Below, piece after piece: positions 33,745 to 42,172 of a stretch of 50,630 nucleotides of DNA. The stretch is taken from positions 1-50,630 of the forward strand of contig JBOGDS010000023.1 of the NCBI GenBank assembly GCA_050743075.1. The letters run 5' to 3'. The stretch's first letter is position 1, and the number at the start of each line of letters is the position of its first letter. The stretch is from JBOGDS01 sp050743075. Its GTDB lineage: Bacteria > Actinomycetota > Actinomycetes > Jiangellales > Jiangellaceae. The notes below the pieces were generated by a model. It worked only from the letters and a program-made list of their open reading frames with translations. It was not told where the DNA came from and searched no databases. The position numbers and the translations under genes were made by a program.

Positions 33745-34029
33745 GTGGACCAACACTCCCGCGACGCGGACCGGGAGCGCTTCGAGCGTGGCCTCGACGA
33801 CTACCACGACCCGACAGGCGGGATCGGCGGCGCCACACCAGCGCGTAGTGCGCTGACCCTGCGGTTCTTGCTGGCCAGCTTCGGCCTCGTGCTGTTCGGC
33901 GTGGCAACCATCATCAGCGCATCTTCCGACGAAGCGACCCTGGCCGCCGTGTTCGGCGCGATGACCGCAGTCGCCGCGGGCAACCTGGCCTGGGTGGCGT
34001 ACCGGAAGCTGCGCGGTGAGCCCGGGTGA
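33745..34029 (+). CDS. Small two-span membrane protein (DUF6343-like)
   Basis: 94 residues from GTG 33745. Polar N-terminus (RERFERGLDDYHDPTGGIGG), then ARSALTLRFLLASFGLVLFG, which resembles the DUF6343 pattern, and a second helix AVFGAMTAVAAGNLAWVAY. Function unknown. It ends 28 bases before ung. Confidence 0.6.
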   Translation: MDQHSRDADRERFERGLDDYHDPTGGIGGATPARSALTLRFLLASFGLVLFGVATIISASSDEATLAAVFGAMTAVAAGNLAWVAYRKLRGEPG

Positions 34030-34057
34030 CAGTCGCACGCCACTAAGGTGAGGCGAC

Positions 34058-34735
34058 ATGCCCGGACGACCGCTGCATGAGCTCGTCGACGCCGGTTGGG
34101 CGCGCGCACTGGAACCTGTCGCTGACCGTGTCGCCGCCATGGGTGCCTTCTTGCGTGCGGAACTCGCGGCCGGGCGTTCCTACCTGCCGGCCGGCGCCAA
34201 CGTGCTGCGGGCATTCACCCAGCCGTTCGACGACGTACGCGTGCTGATCGTGGGACAGGACCCGTACCCGACGCCTGGCCACGCCGTCGGCCTCAGCTTC
34301 TCCGTCGCGCCCGACGTGCGACCCCTGCCGCCGAGCCTGGTCAACATCTTCCGCGAGTACGTCGACGACCTGGGTCACCCGGAGCCGAGCACCGGCGACC
34401 TCTCCCCGTGGGCCGAGCATGGTGCACTCCTGCTCAACCGGTCGCTCACCGTCGCGCCGCACCGGCCGGCCGCCCACCGCGGCAAGGGGTGGGAGGAAGT
34501 CACCGAGCAGGCGATCCGGGCGCTCGCGGGCCGCGGCACGCCGCTGGTCGCGATCCTGTGGGGTCGCGACGCTCGCAACCTGCGGCCCCTGCTCGACGGC
34601 GTTCCCTGCGTGGAGTCTGCCCACCCGAGCCCGCTGTCCGCGCGCAATGGCTTCTTCGGCTCCCGTCCGTTCAGCCGGGCGAACCGGCTGCTCGTCGAGC
34701 AGAGCGCCGTGCCCGTGGACTGGAAGCTGCCCTGA
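34058..34735 (+). CDS. ung: Uracil-DNA glycosylase (family 1)
   Basis: 225 residues. Catalytic water-activating motif GQDPYPTPGHAVGLSFSV and the DNA-intercalating motif HPSPLSARNGFFGSRPFS are intact. Removes uracil from DNA. TAAGGT (34044-34049) lies eight bases before the ATG and overlaps an AGGTGAGG stretch, so either a leaderless start or a Shine-Dalgarno start is possible. Confidence 0.95.
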   Translation: MPGRPLHELVDAGWARALEPVADRVAAMGAFLRAELAAGRSYLPAGANVLRAFTQPFDDVRVLIVGQDPYPTPGHAVGLSFSVAPDVRPLPPSLVNIFREYVDDLGHPEPSTGDLSPWAEHGALLLNRSLTVAPHRPAAHRGKGWEEVTEQAIRALAGRGTPLVAILWGRDARNLRPLLDGVPCVESAHPSPLSARNGFFGSRPFSRANRLLVEQSAVPVDWKLP

Positions 34736-34746
34736 GCCCGATCGGC

Positions 34747-35145
34747 TCAGCGTTCGGCGCGCTCGGCGTCGCTGCGCTCGGCGTCGCTGCGCTCGACGCA
34801 GAACTCGTTGCCTTCGACGTCGGCCATCGTGACCCAGCCGGTACCGTCAGGGTTGCGGTGATCCTTGACGACCGTGGCGCCCAGCCCGAGCAACCGCTCG
34901 ACCTCGTCGTCCCTGCGCACCTCCTGCGGCTGAAGGTCGAGGTGGAGCCGGTTCTTGACGGTCTTGCCTTCGGGCACCACCTGCAACAGCAGGATCCGGC
35001 GACCGTCGGGCGTCTGGACCAGCGCCTCGGGATCGCCCGGCTGATCCTCCGGGTGCAGGGATCCGCCCAGGACGTCGGCCCAGAACGTCGCGAGCCTGAA
35101 GGCATCGGCGCAGTCGAACGTGACCTGGTGGATGACAGACGGCAC
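34747..35145 (-). CDS. VOC-family protein
   Basis: 132 residues from GTG 35145. Glyoxalase/bleomycin-resistance fold: VIHQVTFDCADAFRLATFWA at the N-terminus, LHLDLQPQEVRRDDEVERL and WVTMADVEGNEFCVE at the C-terminus. The last residues (ERSDAERSDAERAER) are encoded by a 15-bp tandem repeat and are probably an added tail. Substrate unknown. Confidence 0.85.
   Translation of the reverse strand: MPSVIHQVTFDCADAFRLATFWADVLGGSLHPEDQPGDPEALVQTPDGRRILLLQVVPEGKTVKNRLHLDLQPQEVRRDDEVERLLGLGATVVKDHRNPDGTGWVTMADVEGNEFCVERSDAERSDAERAER
34759..34800. repeat. 15-bp tandem repeat, 2.7 copies
   Basis: Unit GCGCTCGGCGTCGCT at 34759-34773 and 34774-34788, with a partial third copy. It codes the SDAER repeats at the VOC protein's C-terminus; copy number could vary by slippage. 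Confidence 0.8.
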
Positions 35146-35221
35146 CGGCGACTCCTCAACCGGCCGGATCGGGTGGGAGCCCCACTCTCTCGCCCGGCCA
35201 TCGCCTGCGGCAACACCTTTC

Positions 35222-35478
35222 TCAGCCGGCCCGGCGTCCGGCCGACGGGACGTCGTCACCGAAGTCGGGCACGCTGCGGCGGTAGACGCCGGCCAGCAGC
35301 GGCGAGGAGATCATCAGGTCCGCGCTCGTCACGGTGCAGGCGACCCCGACATTCCAGACCGTCGCCACTCGCAGCAGCACCTTCACGTCCGGATCGTGCG
35401 GTTGGGGCTCCAGCGGGTCCCAGAGGAAGACGAGCAGGTCGATGACGCCCCTCGGCGACACGCGTGTCGACAGCGTTA
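35222..35478 (-). pseudogene. Methylglyoxal synthase remnant (C-terminal half)
   Basis: GVIDLLVFLWDPLEPQPHDP, DVKVLLRVATVWNVGVACTV and SADLMISSPL match the C-terminal half of MgsA, which converts dihydroxyacetone phosphate to methylglyoxal. The preceding VAEG lies in another frame, and the N-terminal half with the phosphate-binding GTTG is absent. So it cannot be functional. Confidence 0.7.
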
Positions 35479-35510
35479 CGGGCAGGTCGCGGTCGGGTTC
35501 CCTGCACTGC

Positions 35511-35686
35511 TACGCTTTCCGCAGTTGTTGCAGTTGCAGTTCCACGCACGTTCTCGAACGCCCGCGGACTTGTAATTCGCGGGCGTTTCTCGTACGTCGT
35601 GCCGAGCACGGAACGGGACCACGGCCGCAGCAGCCGGTGGGGTCCGCACGGTGCGGATCCGACAACGTCCCAGGAGGACATCGCAC
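35511..35686 (+). promoter_or_regulatory. Cold-shock gene promoter and long 5' leader
   Basis: A -10 like TACGCT (35511-35516) would start a leader of about 165 bases. Inside, AACGCCCGCG (35557-35566) pairs perfectly with CGCGGGCGTT (35578-35587), followed by TCT. Long structured leaders are a known feature of cold-shock genes, where RNA structure changes with temperature. A role as attenuator is also possible. Confidence 0.5.
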
Positions 35687-35890
35687 ATGGCACAGGGAAC
35701 CGTCAAGTGGTTCAACAACGAGAAGGGCTTTGGTTTCATCGCCCAGGACAGCGGCGAGGCAGACGTCTTCGTCCACTACTCGGCGATCGCGACCGAGGGC
35801 TACCGCTCTCTCGATGAGAACCAGCGCGTCGAGTTCGAGATCGTGCAGGGCCAGAAGGGCCCACAGGCGGAGAACGTCCGCCCGCTCTGA
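35687..35890 (+). CDS. Cold-shock protein (CspA family)
   Basis: 67 residues, a single OB-fold: GTVKWFNNEKGFGFIAQD (RNP1) and DVFVHYSAI (RNP2). Binds single-stranded RNA and DNA as a chaperone. ATG 35687 has AGGAGG nine bases before. It is followed by a clear terminator. Confidence 0.95.
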   Translation: MAQGTVKWFNNEKGFGFIAQDSGEADVFVHYSAIATEGYRSLDENQRVEFEIVQGQKGPQAENVRPL

Positions 35891-35910
35891 CCTCAGACTG
35901 GCCCAAGCAT

Positions 35911-35942
35911 CGCCCCCGTCGGCCGTTCGGCCGGCGGGGGCG
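35911..35942 (+). terminator. Intrinsic terminator of the cold-shock gene
   Basis: CGCCCCCG and CGGGGGCG enclose an inner CGGCC/GGCCG stem (35911-35942), followed by TTGTGTT. Confidence 0.7.
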
Positions 35943-35982
35943 TTGTGTTCGGCTCGACGGCGTCGGCTGAGGCGGACAGGAT

Positions 35983-36807
35983 TCATGTCGGGGTCGAGCG
36001 AACCCGCCGCCGCACGGCCACCGCGACAGCAGTCAGCAGGACTAGCGCGATCAGCACCCAGCCCGGCCCTACCCGGTCGACGAACCGCGCCACCGCGCCC
36101 TGCACCGCCGTCGCAGCAGACACGACCGGGTCGTCGGTCGCGCCGCCCCCGGAGAGTCGAAGCTCGTAGACGCCGTAGTAGATGACGTACGCACCGGCCA
36201 GCAGGAGCAATGCCCCGCTCAGCCGGCCGACGTAGGGCATGACCGCGCGGAGCCTGCGCACGAAGCCGTCGCGGGCGAGCGCAACCGACACCGCGAGAAC
36301 ACCCACCACCAGGCCCATCCCCACGCCGTACGCGACGAAGACGGCGACGCCCGCGGCGGTGCTGTCCGACCGGAACGTGCTGGTCGTCACGGCCAGGAAC
36401 GGCGCGATCGTGCACGACAGCGACGCGACGGCGTATGCGACGCCGTAGAGCACCATCGACGCGACCCCGTCCGTCGGCGCGGCGCCACCGAGCCGCGGGA
36501 GGCGGACGACGAACTCGCGGCCGCTGAGCAGCCAGCCGCCCAGCAGGACGAGCAGCACGCCGACCACGACCGTCGCCCACGACAGGTAGGTACCGAGTGA
36601 CAGGGCCAGGGGCACGACGACGAGCCCGAACGCTCCGAACACCGCGACGAAGCCGACCGTCATGGCGGCCGCGGCGGCGAGTGCCCGGCCGACCGGGTAG
36701 CCCTGGTTGACCAGCAGTGTCAGGTAGGCGGGCAGGAGGGCGAACCCGCACGGGTTGAACGCGGCGAGCATGCCCGCGGTCAGGGCTAGGAGCAGGGTGT
36801 CGGTCAC
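35983..36807 (-). CDS. ccdA: CcdA/DsbD-type thiol transporter
   Basis: 274 residues, six or seven membrane helices, with the two redox Cys in FNPCGFALLPAYL and VASLSCTIAPFLAV. Carries reducing equivalents from cytoplasmic thioredoxin across the membrane to extracytoplasmic thiol proteins. GTG 36807 overlaps the stop of the redoxin lipoprotein gene, its probable partner. Confidence 0.92.
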   Translation of the reverse strand: MTDTLLLALTAGMLAAFNPCGFALLPAYLTLLVNQGYPVGRALAAAAAMTVGFVAVFGAFGLVVVPLALSLGTYLSWATVVVGVLLVLLGGWLLSGREFVVRLPRLGGAAPTDGVASMVLYGVAYAVASLSCTIAPFLAVTTSTFRSDSTAAGVAVFVAYGVGMGLVVGVLAVSVALARDGFVRRLRAVMPYVGRLSGALLLLAGAYVIYYGVYELRLSGGGATDDPVVSAATAVQGAVARFVDRVGPGWVLIALVLLTAVAVAVRRRVRSTPT

Positions 36808-37400
36808 AGCCCGAAGCGTTCGCGCGCGATCCCGACCAGATCGGGGTCGCTGCTGTAGCCGTCTACAAGCTCGACCGCCCCATCCACGGAGACGAACGCA
36901 AACGTGTCCTGCTGCGCCACCTCGAACCTGGTGAACACGGCGCCGTCAACGTCTGCTACGTGCGGAATGGATGCGCTGTCGGTGTCCTCGACGAAGGACT
37001 GCATGTCGTCGATGTTGCCCGACAGCCCGGCGACACCGACAAATGCCACGTCGTCGCCGAGCTCGGCGGCGGCCGCCGTGACGTCGGCGGCGCCCGCCTT
37101 GCACACCGGGCACCACGGTGCCCAGAACCACACCACCACCGGCCGCCCGGCGAGGCTCGCGCCGTCGAACGTCGCGCCGTCGACCGTGGCGGCCGTGAAG
37201 TCCAGCACCTCGGGAACGGGTTCGGGCCCGGCCGAGGTCGGCGGCGGTGCCGGGGCCGCCGGCTCCGAGGTAGCGGGCGCCGCGGTGGGGGGCGGGTCCA
37301 CTGTCGGCTCGGCCGCCGGCTCGTCGTCACCGCCGCAGCCGACCAGCGCCATCACAGGGAATACGGAGAACGCGGCGAGGGCCAGAGCTCGGCGGCGCAT
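36804..37400 (-). CDS. TlpA-like thioredoxin lipoprotein
   Basis: 198 residues from ATG 37400 (GGAGG ten bases before). Signal peptide with lipobox MALVGC (Cys22), a Pro/Ala-rich linker, then a thioredoxin fold with WAPWCPVCKAGAADV. It resembles mycobacterial Mpt53/DsbE-type proteins. It is coupled by GTGA overlap to ccdA, which would reduce or oxidise it. The 200 bases upstream to the riboswitch hold nothing recognisable. Confidence 0.9.
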   Translation of the reverse strand: MRRRALALAAFSVFPVMALVGCGGDDEPAAEPTVDPPPTAAPATSEPAAPAPPPTSAGPEPVPEVLDFTAATVDGATFDGASLAGRPVVVWFWAPWCPVCKAGAADVTAAAAELGDDVAFVGVAGLSGNIDDMQSFVEDTDSASIPHVADVDGAVFTRFEVAQQDTFAFVSVDGAVELVDGYSSDPDLVGIARERFGL

Positions 37401-37600
37401 AGGAAGCGGAACCTCCGGTGAGTGTCGAAGCGTGGTGGTCCCATCCTGGCCCAGACCCGCCGGTCTCGTTCTTACCGATAGGTGACGGCCTCTCGCGCGG
37501 GGTGCGCGACCAGGAGCCGCAGCCGAGTTATCCACAGGGCGATGCGTGTTGTCTTGCCCGAACGGCGGTCAGTGGCTACGGTGCACACCGAGGTGCCTGC

Positions 37601-37756
37601 CATAACAGATCGATAACACCGGCAGCCACCCCGCCGAGTCCGGCCACACGGCCGGAGCCGGGGACCCACTTCCCCGGGGTGAATCGGCCGCTCCCGTGGC
37701 CGTAGGGCCCTTCCCGCCCGAACCCGTCAGCTAACCCGGTAGGCGGTAGCGGAAGA
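37601..37756 (+). promoter_or_regulatory. ydaO/yuaA c-di-AMP riboswitch
   Basis: The leader contains the conserved blocks of this class in order: ACCGGCAGCC near 37617, GGAGCCGGGGACCCAC near 37654, GGGGTGAATCGG near 37677, GTAGGGC near 37704, and CCCGAACCCGTCAGCTAACC near 37718. It ends just before the Shine-Dalgarno of an NlpC/P60 hydrolase gene. These riboswitches turn expression off when c-di-AMP is high and commonly precede wall hydrolases in actinobacteria. Exact ends are approximate. Confidence 0.88.
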
Positions 37757-37766
37757 GAGGATTCGT

Positions 37767-38864
37767 GTGTCCGGACACCCTGACCGGATCAAACTTCTGC
37801 GCCACAAACTCCTTGTCGCCGGCGTCGGCGTCGCCACCGTTCTCGGTGGCCTGACCCTCGCCGGGCCGGTGGGCGCGGAACCCAAGCCGACGCTGGAGGA
37901 GGTCAAGACCCGCGTCGAGGAGCTCCACGACGAGGCCAGCGAGGCCAACGAGCGCCACAACGCCGCGGCGGAAACGCTCGCGGAGATCCAGCGGCGGATC
38001 ACCGCCGCGCAGGCCGACGTCGTCCGTCAGGACGCACGGGTCAGAGAGCTCACCAGCGACATGGGCGGCTTCGCCGCGGCCGCCTACCGCTCCGGAGGGC
38101 TGGACCCGACCATCCGGGCGATGTTCAGCGGTGACCCTGACGATTTCCTGGCCCAGGCCTCGGTGATCGACGCGTACGCGGCCCAGCAGGCCGAGCAGCT
38201 CGGCGTCGTAGCGACCGAGCGGCGGCAACTCGAGCAGAAGAAGCTTGTCGCCGACGAGGAGCGGGCCCGGCAGGAGGCCATCAAGGCCGTCATGGCGGCG
38301 GAGAAGAAGAAGGTCGACGACCTGCTGGCCGAGCAGGAGGCGCTGCTCGCCAAGCTCACCGCCGAGGAGAAGGCCCGGCTGGAGCTTGAGCGCGAGCGCG
38401 CCCGGCAGGCCGCGCTGGCCGAGCGGGGCGAGGCGGCCGAGCGCATCTCCCGTGGCTCCGGCTCCGGATCCGACGCGCCGGTGGTCGACGTGCCTGCGAG
38501 CGGGCGGGCCGGCGTCGCCGTACAGGCGGCGATGTCCAAGCTCGGCTACCCGTACGTCTACGGCGGCAAGGGCCCCAACTCGTTCGACTGCTCGGGCTTC
38601 ACCAGCTGGGCCTGGCGCCAGGCCGGGGTCAGCCTGTCACCCTCGTCTCGGGTCCAGGCGGGCCAGGGCACGCGGGTCTCGAGCAGCCAGCTCCGGCCCG
38701 GGGACATCCTGTTCTACGGTAGCCCGGTCAGCCACGTCGCCATGTACATCGGTGGCGGCAAGGTGATCCACGCTTCCAACCCGCGGACCGACGTGACGAT
38801 CGCGCCCGCATTCCAGGCGGGTGGGTCCCGCAAGCCGTTCGCGGGAGCGATGCGACCAGGCTGA
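37767..38864 (+). CDS. NlpC/P60 peptidoglycan endopeptidase (RipA-like)
   Basis: 365 residues from GTG 37767 (GAGAGG upstream). A signal peptide (LLVAGVGVATVLGGLTLAGP) is followed by a long coiled coil (about 40-230, many KKKVDDLLAEQE-type heptads). The catalytic NlpC/P60 domain comes last: DCSGFTSWAWRQAG with nucleophile Cys, SHVAMYIGGGKVIHAS with the His. Cuts peptide stems of the wall during growth or division. Controlled by the riboswitch in front. Confidence 0.93.
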   Translation: MSGHPDRIKLLRHKLLVAGVGVATVLGGLTLAGPVGAEPKPTLEEVKTRVEELHDEASEANERHNAAAETLAEIQRRITAAQADVVRQDARVRELTSDMGGFAAAAYRSGGLDPTIRAMFSGDPDDFLAQASVIDAYAAQQAEQLGVVATERRQLEQKKLVADEERARQEAIKAVMAAEKKKVDDLLAEQEALLAKLTAEEKARLELERERARQAALAERGEAAERISRGSGSGSDAPVVDVPASGRAGVAVQAAMSKLGYPYVYGGKGPNSFDCSGFTSWAWRQAGVSLSPSSRVQAGQGTRVSSSQLRPGDILFYGSPVSHVAMYIGGGKVIHASNPRTDVTIAPAFQAGGSRKPFAGAMRPG

Positions 38865-38869
38865 TCTCG

Positions 38870-39739
38870 TCAGAGGTCCTGGAGGCGCTCCTCTGCCCGG
38901 GTCAGTGCGAGTTCGGCCCGGTCGCGGGACCGTTCCGCCTGGACGAGTTGACGGCCTTCGGTGCGGGCGGCGCGCTCGGCGTCGGCCAGCTCGTCCTCGA
39001 CCTGCCGGATCTGGGCCCGCAGGTCGGCGAGCCGCTCACCGAGTTCGTCGGCGCGCTGGCTCGCCGCGTCGGACGCGCTCGTCCGGTCAGCGAGTTCGGC
39101 CTCGGCGGCGGCCAGGTCTTCGCGCGCATCCGCCGCCCGGCGCTCCGCGTCCTCCCGGCGGCGGTCGACCTCGTCCCCGTCCCGCGTGGACCCGCCGTCG
39201 TCGGTCCGTCGCCGTGGCTTCTCGACGGGCTCCGGTACGACGGACAGCAGCGCCCCGAACCCCGAGTACGACACCGGCTTGACCACCCGGCCCGCCCGTA
39301 CGTCGTCGGCGACTTCGGGGCGCACCATGGCGGCCGCCAGGGTCTCCTCCGCCTCCCTGGCCATGTCGGCCGTCACGTCGACGCCAGCGTCGGACGCGAG
39401 CTTGCGGACGCGCCGGATGAGTCCTGCTTCGACCTTGCGCCGCTCCGCGGACAGCCGCTGGAGCTCCGCGCCGGACGCTTGCTCGTGCGCCTCGCGCAGC
39501 CCCTCGCCGAGCTCGAGCAGTTGCTCCACGACCTCGCGCTGGTCGCGCCACAGCAGGTTGACCAGCCAGGCGCTCTGCGTCGGCCGCTTCAGCTTCGCGA
39601 TCTCGCGGGCGAGCGACGGCTGGCCTTGCTCGCGGGCCTGCTTCACCCGGTCGTCGCGGGCCGCGACGAAGCCGTCCGGTCGCAGCGAGTACAGCGCGTC
39701 GGCCACGTCGTCGAGCTCGTCAGTTGGTGCGTCGCTCAT
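38870..39739 (-). CDS. Conserved coiled-coil protein, unknown
   Basis: 289 residues. The N-terminal part (ALYSLRPDGFVAARDDRVKQ, LKRPTQSAWLVNLLW) is a pattern I know from conserved actinobacterial proteins of unknown role. The C-terminal third is Glu/Arg/Ala-rich coiled coil. No catalytic motif, no signal peptide. It converges with the NlpC/P60 gene five bases away. Confidence 0.8.
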   Translation of the reverse strand: MSDAPTDELDDVADALYSLRPDGFVAARDDRVKQAREQGQPSLAREIAKLKRPTQSAWLVNLLWRDQREVVEQLLELGEGLREAHEQASGAELQRLSAERRKVEAGLIRRVRKLASDAGVDVTADMAREAEETLAAAMVRPEVADDVRAGRVVKPVSYSGFGALLSVVPEPVEKPRRRTDDGGSTRDGDEVDRRREDAERRAADAREDLAAAEAELADRTSASDAASQRADELGERLADLRAQIRQVEDELADAERAARTEGRQLVQAERSRDRAELALTRAEERLQDL

Positions 39740-39885
39740 ATCCTGGATCCTCCCACCGCAGCGTTCCCCGAGTGGACGGATCGATCTGCGGCCGGTACCC
39801 GGCGGTCAATGCGGCGTCGCTGCCACCTTGCGGCACGGATGCGATGCTGGCGTCCGTGCGCGTGTGGGAGGACCTGCCCGACCAG

Positions 39886-40890
39886 ATGGCGGCGTGGGTT
39901 GTCCACCGGCCCGGCCCGATCGCCACTCGCCCGTTGCGGCGGACGATCGTGCCGGTGCCGCCGCCGGGACCTGGCGAGATCCTCCTGCGCGTCGATGTGT
40001 GTGCCGTCTGCCGAACCGACCTTCACCTTGCCGAGGGTGACCTGGCGGCTCGATCGCCGGACACCGTCCCCGGCCACGAGGCGGTCGGCCGCGTCGTGGC
40101 CGCTGCCGACGACGTCGCCGGCGTCGAGCCGGGACAGCGGGCCGGCATCGCCTGGCTGCGCTGGACCTGCGGCCTCTGCCCGTACTGCCGGCGGGGGGCG
40201 GAGAACCTCTGCCCGTCGTCGAAGTACACCGGTTGGGACGCTCACGGTGGGTACGCCGAGTTCGCCGTCGTGCCCGCGGCGTACGCGTATGCACTGCCCG
40301 ACGGATACACCGACGAGGAGCTTGCGCCGCTGCTCTGCGCGGGCATCGTCGGCTTCCGGGCGCTGCGCCGTGCCGAGCTGCCACCGGGCGGGCGGCTCGG
40401 CGTGTACGGCTTCGGCGGGTCGGCGCACCTGGCTGCCCAGGTGGCGCTGGCCGAGGGCGCCACCGTGCACGTGCTCACGCGCGGTGACCAGGCGCGCGAA
40501 CTGGCGCTGTCCCTCGGGGCGGCGTCGGCCGGCGATGCCTACGACCGGCCGCCGGAGCCGCTGGACGCGGCGATCCTGTTCGCGCCGGTCGGCGACCTGG
40601 TCCCGGTCGCACTCGAGGCGCTGGACGCGGGCGGGATGCTGGCGATCGCCGGCATCCACCTCAGCGACGTGCCGGCCTTGGACTATCAGCGACACCTGTT
40701 CCGGGAGCGGCAGATCCGCAGCGTCACAGCGAACACCCGCGAGGACGGCCGCGACTTCCTCGCGTTCGCGGCCCGTCACCGGCTGCAGGTCACCACGACG
40801 CCCTACCCGTTCGACGCCGCCGACCAGGCGCTGGCCGACCTCGCCGCCGGCCGGGTCAGGGGTGCCGCTGTTCTGCGCGTACGGAGCTGA
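39886..40890 (+). CDS. Zinc-dependent alcohol dehydrogenase
   Basis: 334 residues from ATG 39886, where the family start MAAWVVHRPGPI lies; ATG 39844 is an alternative. Catalytic zinc ligands CRTDLH and PGHEAVGRV, structural zinc CGLCPYCRRGAENLC, nucleotide loop GVYGFGGSAHLAAQ. Oxidises or reduces alcohols/aldehydes with NAD(P). Natural substrate unknown. Confidence 0.9.
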   Translation: MAAWVVHRPGPIATRPLRRTIVPVPPPGPGEILLRVDVCAVCRTDLHLAEGDLAARSPDTVPGHEAVGRVVAAADDVAGVEPGQRAGIAWLRWTCGLCPYCRRGAENLCPSSKYTGWDAHGGYAEFAVVPAAYAYALPDGYTDEELAPLLCAGIVGFRALRRAELPPGGRLGVYGFGGSAHLAAQVALAEGATVHVLTRGDQARELALSLGAASAGDAYDRPPEPLDAAILFAPVGDLVPVALEALDAGGMLAIAGIHLSDVPALDYQRHLFRERQIRSVTANTREDGRDFLAFAARHRLQVTTTPYPFDAADQALADLAAGRVRGAAVLRVRS

Positions 40891-40924
40891 GCCCGCGCGA
40901 CGTGCTCGTGCGCCGCTGACCTCC

Positions 40925-42139
40925 TCATCGGGGGTCGCCGGCCGCCCAGGGGCCGTAGTTGACCTCCAGCGGTTCCTGCAGCGGACGCTCGACGTCCGGG
41001 ACGTGCTGCAGGTTGATCCGGATCCGGTACCAGAGCGAGCTACGCCCGCGCATGCCGTCCACCAGGACGTCGGCGGCGTGGAGGTGTGGCACGACGGAGG
41101 CGTGCCGTGCCTTCCACCGCTCGAGCCCCTCCAGCGCATCGTCTTTGGTCTTGGCGCGCGCGATCTCGATGAGTGGCATCGTCTGCTGGCGGCGGCCGGT
41201 TCCCTTGGGCGGCTTGTCGGCCGGGCCCAGCCGGGCCGCCAGGTCGAGCAGCGCGTCCAGAGATCCCGCCGCGCCGTCGATCCCCTGCCACGGGTCCCCG
41301 GTCGCGGCGAAACGGTCGAGGACGGTGCTCGGCGTGTAGTCCTCGGGGCGGCAGTCCGGCACCTCGGCCCAGGTCAACGGCGTGGAGACCCGGGCGTCGG
41401 GCGTCGGGCGCACCGAGTACGCCGAGGCGACCGTGCGGTCCTTCGCGTTCTGGTTGAAGTCGACGAAGACGCCTTGCCGCTCCTCCTTCCACCACTTGCT
41501 GGTAGCGAGGTTGGGGGCACGGTTCTCGACCTCGCGGGCGATGGTCTCGGCCGCGAGGCGCACGTCGCGGTAGGACCAGCGGGGCTCGATGCGGCAGAAG
41601 ATGTGGAAGCCGCGCGACCCCGACGTCTTCGGCCAGCCGGTCAGCCCGTGGTCGTCCAGCACCCCCTTGGCCACCAGCGCGACGTCGACGATCTGCCGCC
41701 ACTCGACGCCCGGTACCGGGTCGAGGTCGATGCGCAGCTCGTCGGGCTGGTCGAGATCCTCGGCCCGGACCGGATGCGGGTTGAGGTCGATGCAGCCCAG
41801 GTTCACCACCCAGGCCAGCGCTGCGGCGTCGCGGACCACCACCTCGTCGGCGGTGTTCTTCGAGGCGTAGCGCAGCGTCGCGACCTCGATCCAGTCCGGC
41901 CGGTTGGTCGGCGCCCGCTTCTGGAAGAACGCCTCCTCGTCGATGCCCTTGACGAACCGCTTCAGTACCATCGGCCGGCCCTCGACGCCGCGCAAGGCGC
42001 CGTCGGCCACGGCCAGGTAGTAGCGCACCAGGTCCAGCTTGGTGTGGCCTCCCGAGGGGAAGACCACCTTGTCCGGGTTGGTGATCGTCACGTCCCGCCC
42101 GGCGATCTCCAGAACCTTCGACGTCGGCACAGCAGTCAC
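40925..42139 (-). CDS. LigD-type polymerase-domain protein (archaeo-eukaryotic primase fold)
   Basis: 404 residues from GTG 42139. The LigD polymerase domain spans about 15-300: ITNPDKVVFPSGGHTKLDLV, catalytic Asp pair in LRIDLDPVPG, KTSGSRGFHIFCRI, and VFVDFNQNAKDRTVASAYSV. An extra C-terminal stretch of about 100 residues has no ligase or nuclease motif. Relatives add ribonucleotides or fill gaps in non-homologous end joining or base-excision repair. No ku or ligase domain is nearby. Confidence 0.9.
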   Translation of the reverse strand: MTAVPTSKVLEIAGRDVTITNPDKVVFPSGGHTKLDLVRYYLAVADGALRGVEGRPMVLKRFVKGIDEEAFFQKRAPTNRPDWIEVATLRYASKNTADEVVVRDAAALAWVVNLGCIDLNPHPVRAEDLDQPDELRIDLDPVPGVEWRQIVDVALVAKGVLDDHGLTGWPKTSGSRGFHIFCRIEPRWSYRDVRLAAETIAREVENRAPNLATSKWWKEERQGVFVDFNQNAKDRTVASAYSVRPTPDARVSTPLTWAEVPDCRPEDYTPSTVLDRFAATGDPWQGIDGAAGSLDALLDLAARLGPADKPPKGTGRRQQTMPLIEIARAKTKDDALEGLERWKARHASVVPHLHAADVLVDGMRGRSSLWYRIRINLQHVPDVERPLQEPLEVNYGPWAAGDPR

Positions 42140-42172
42140 GATAGATCGCTCGACCGGCCCGCCGCGTCAGGC

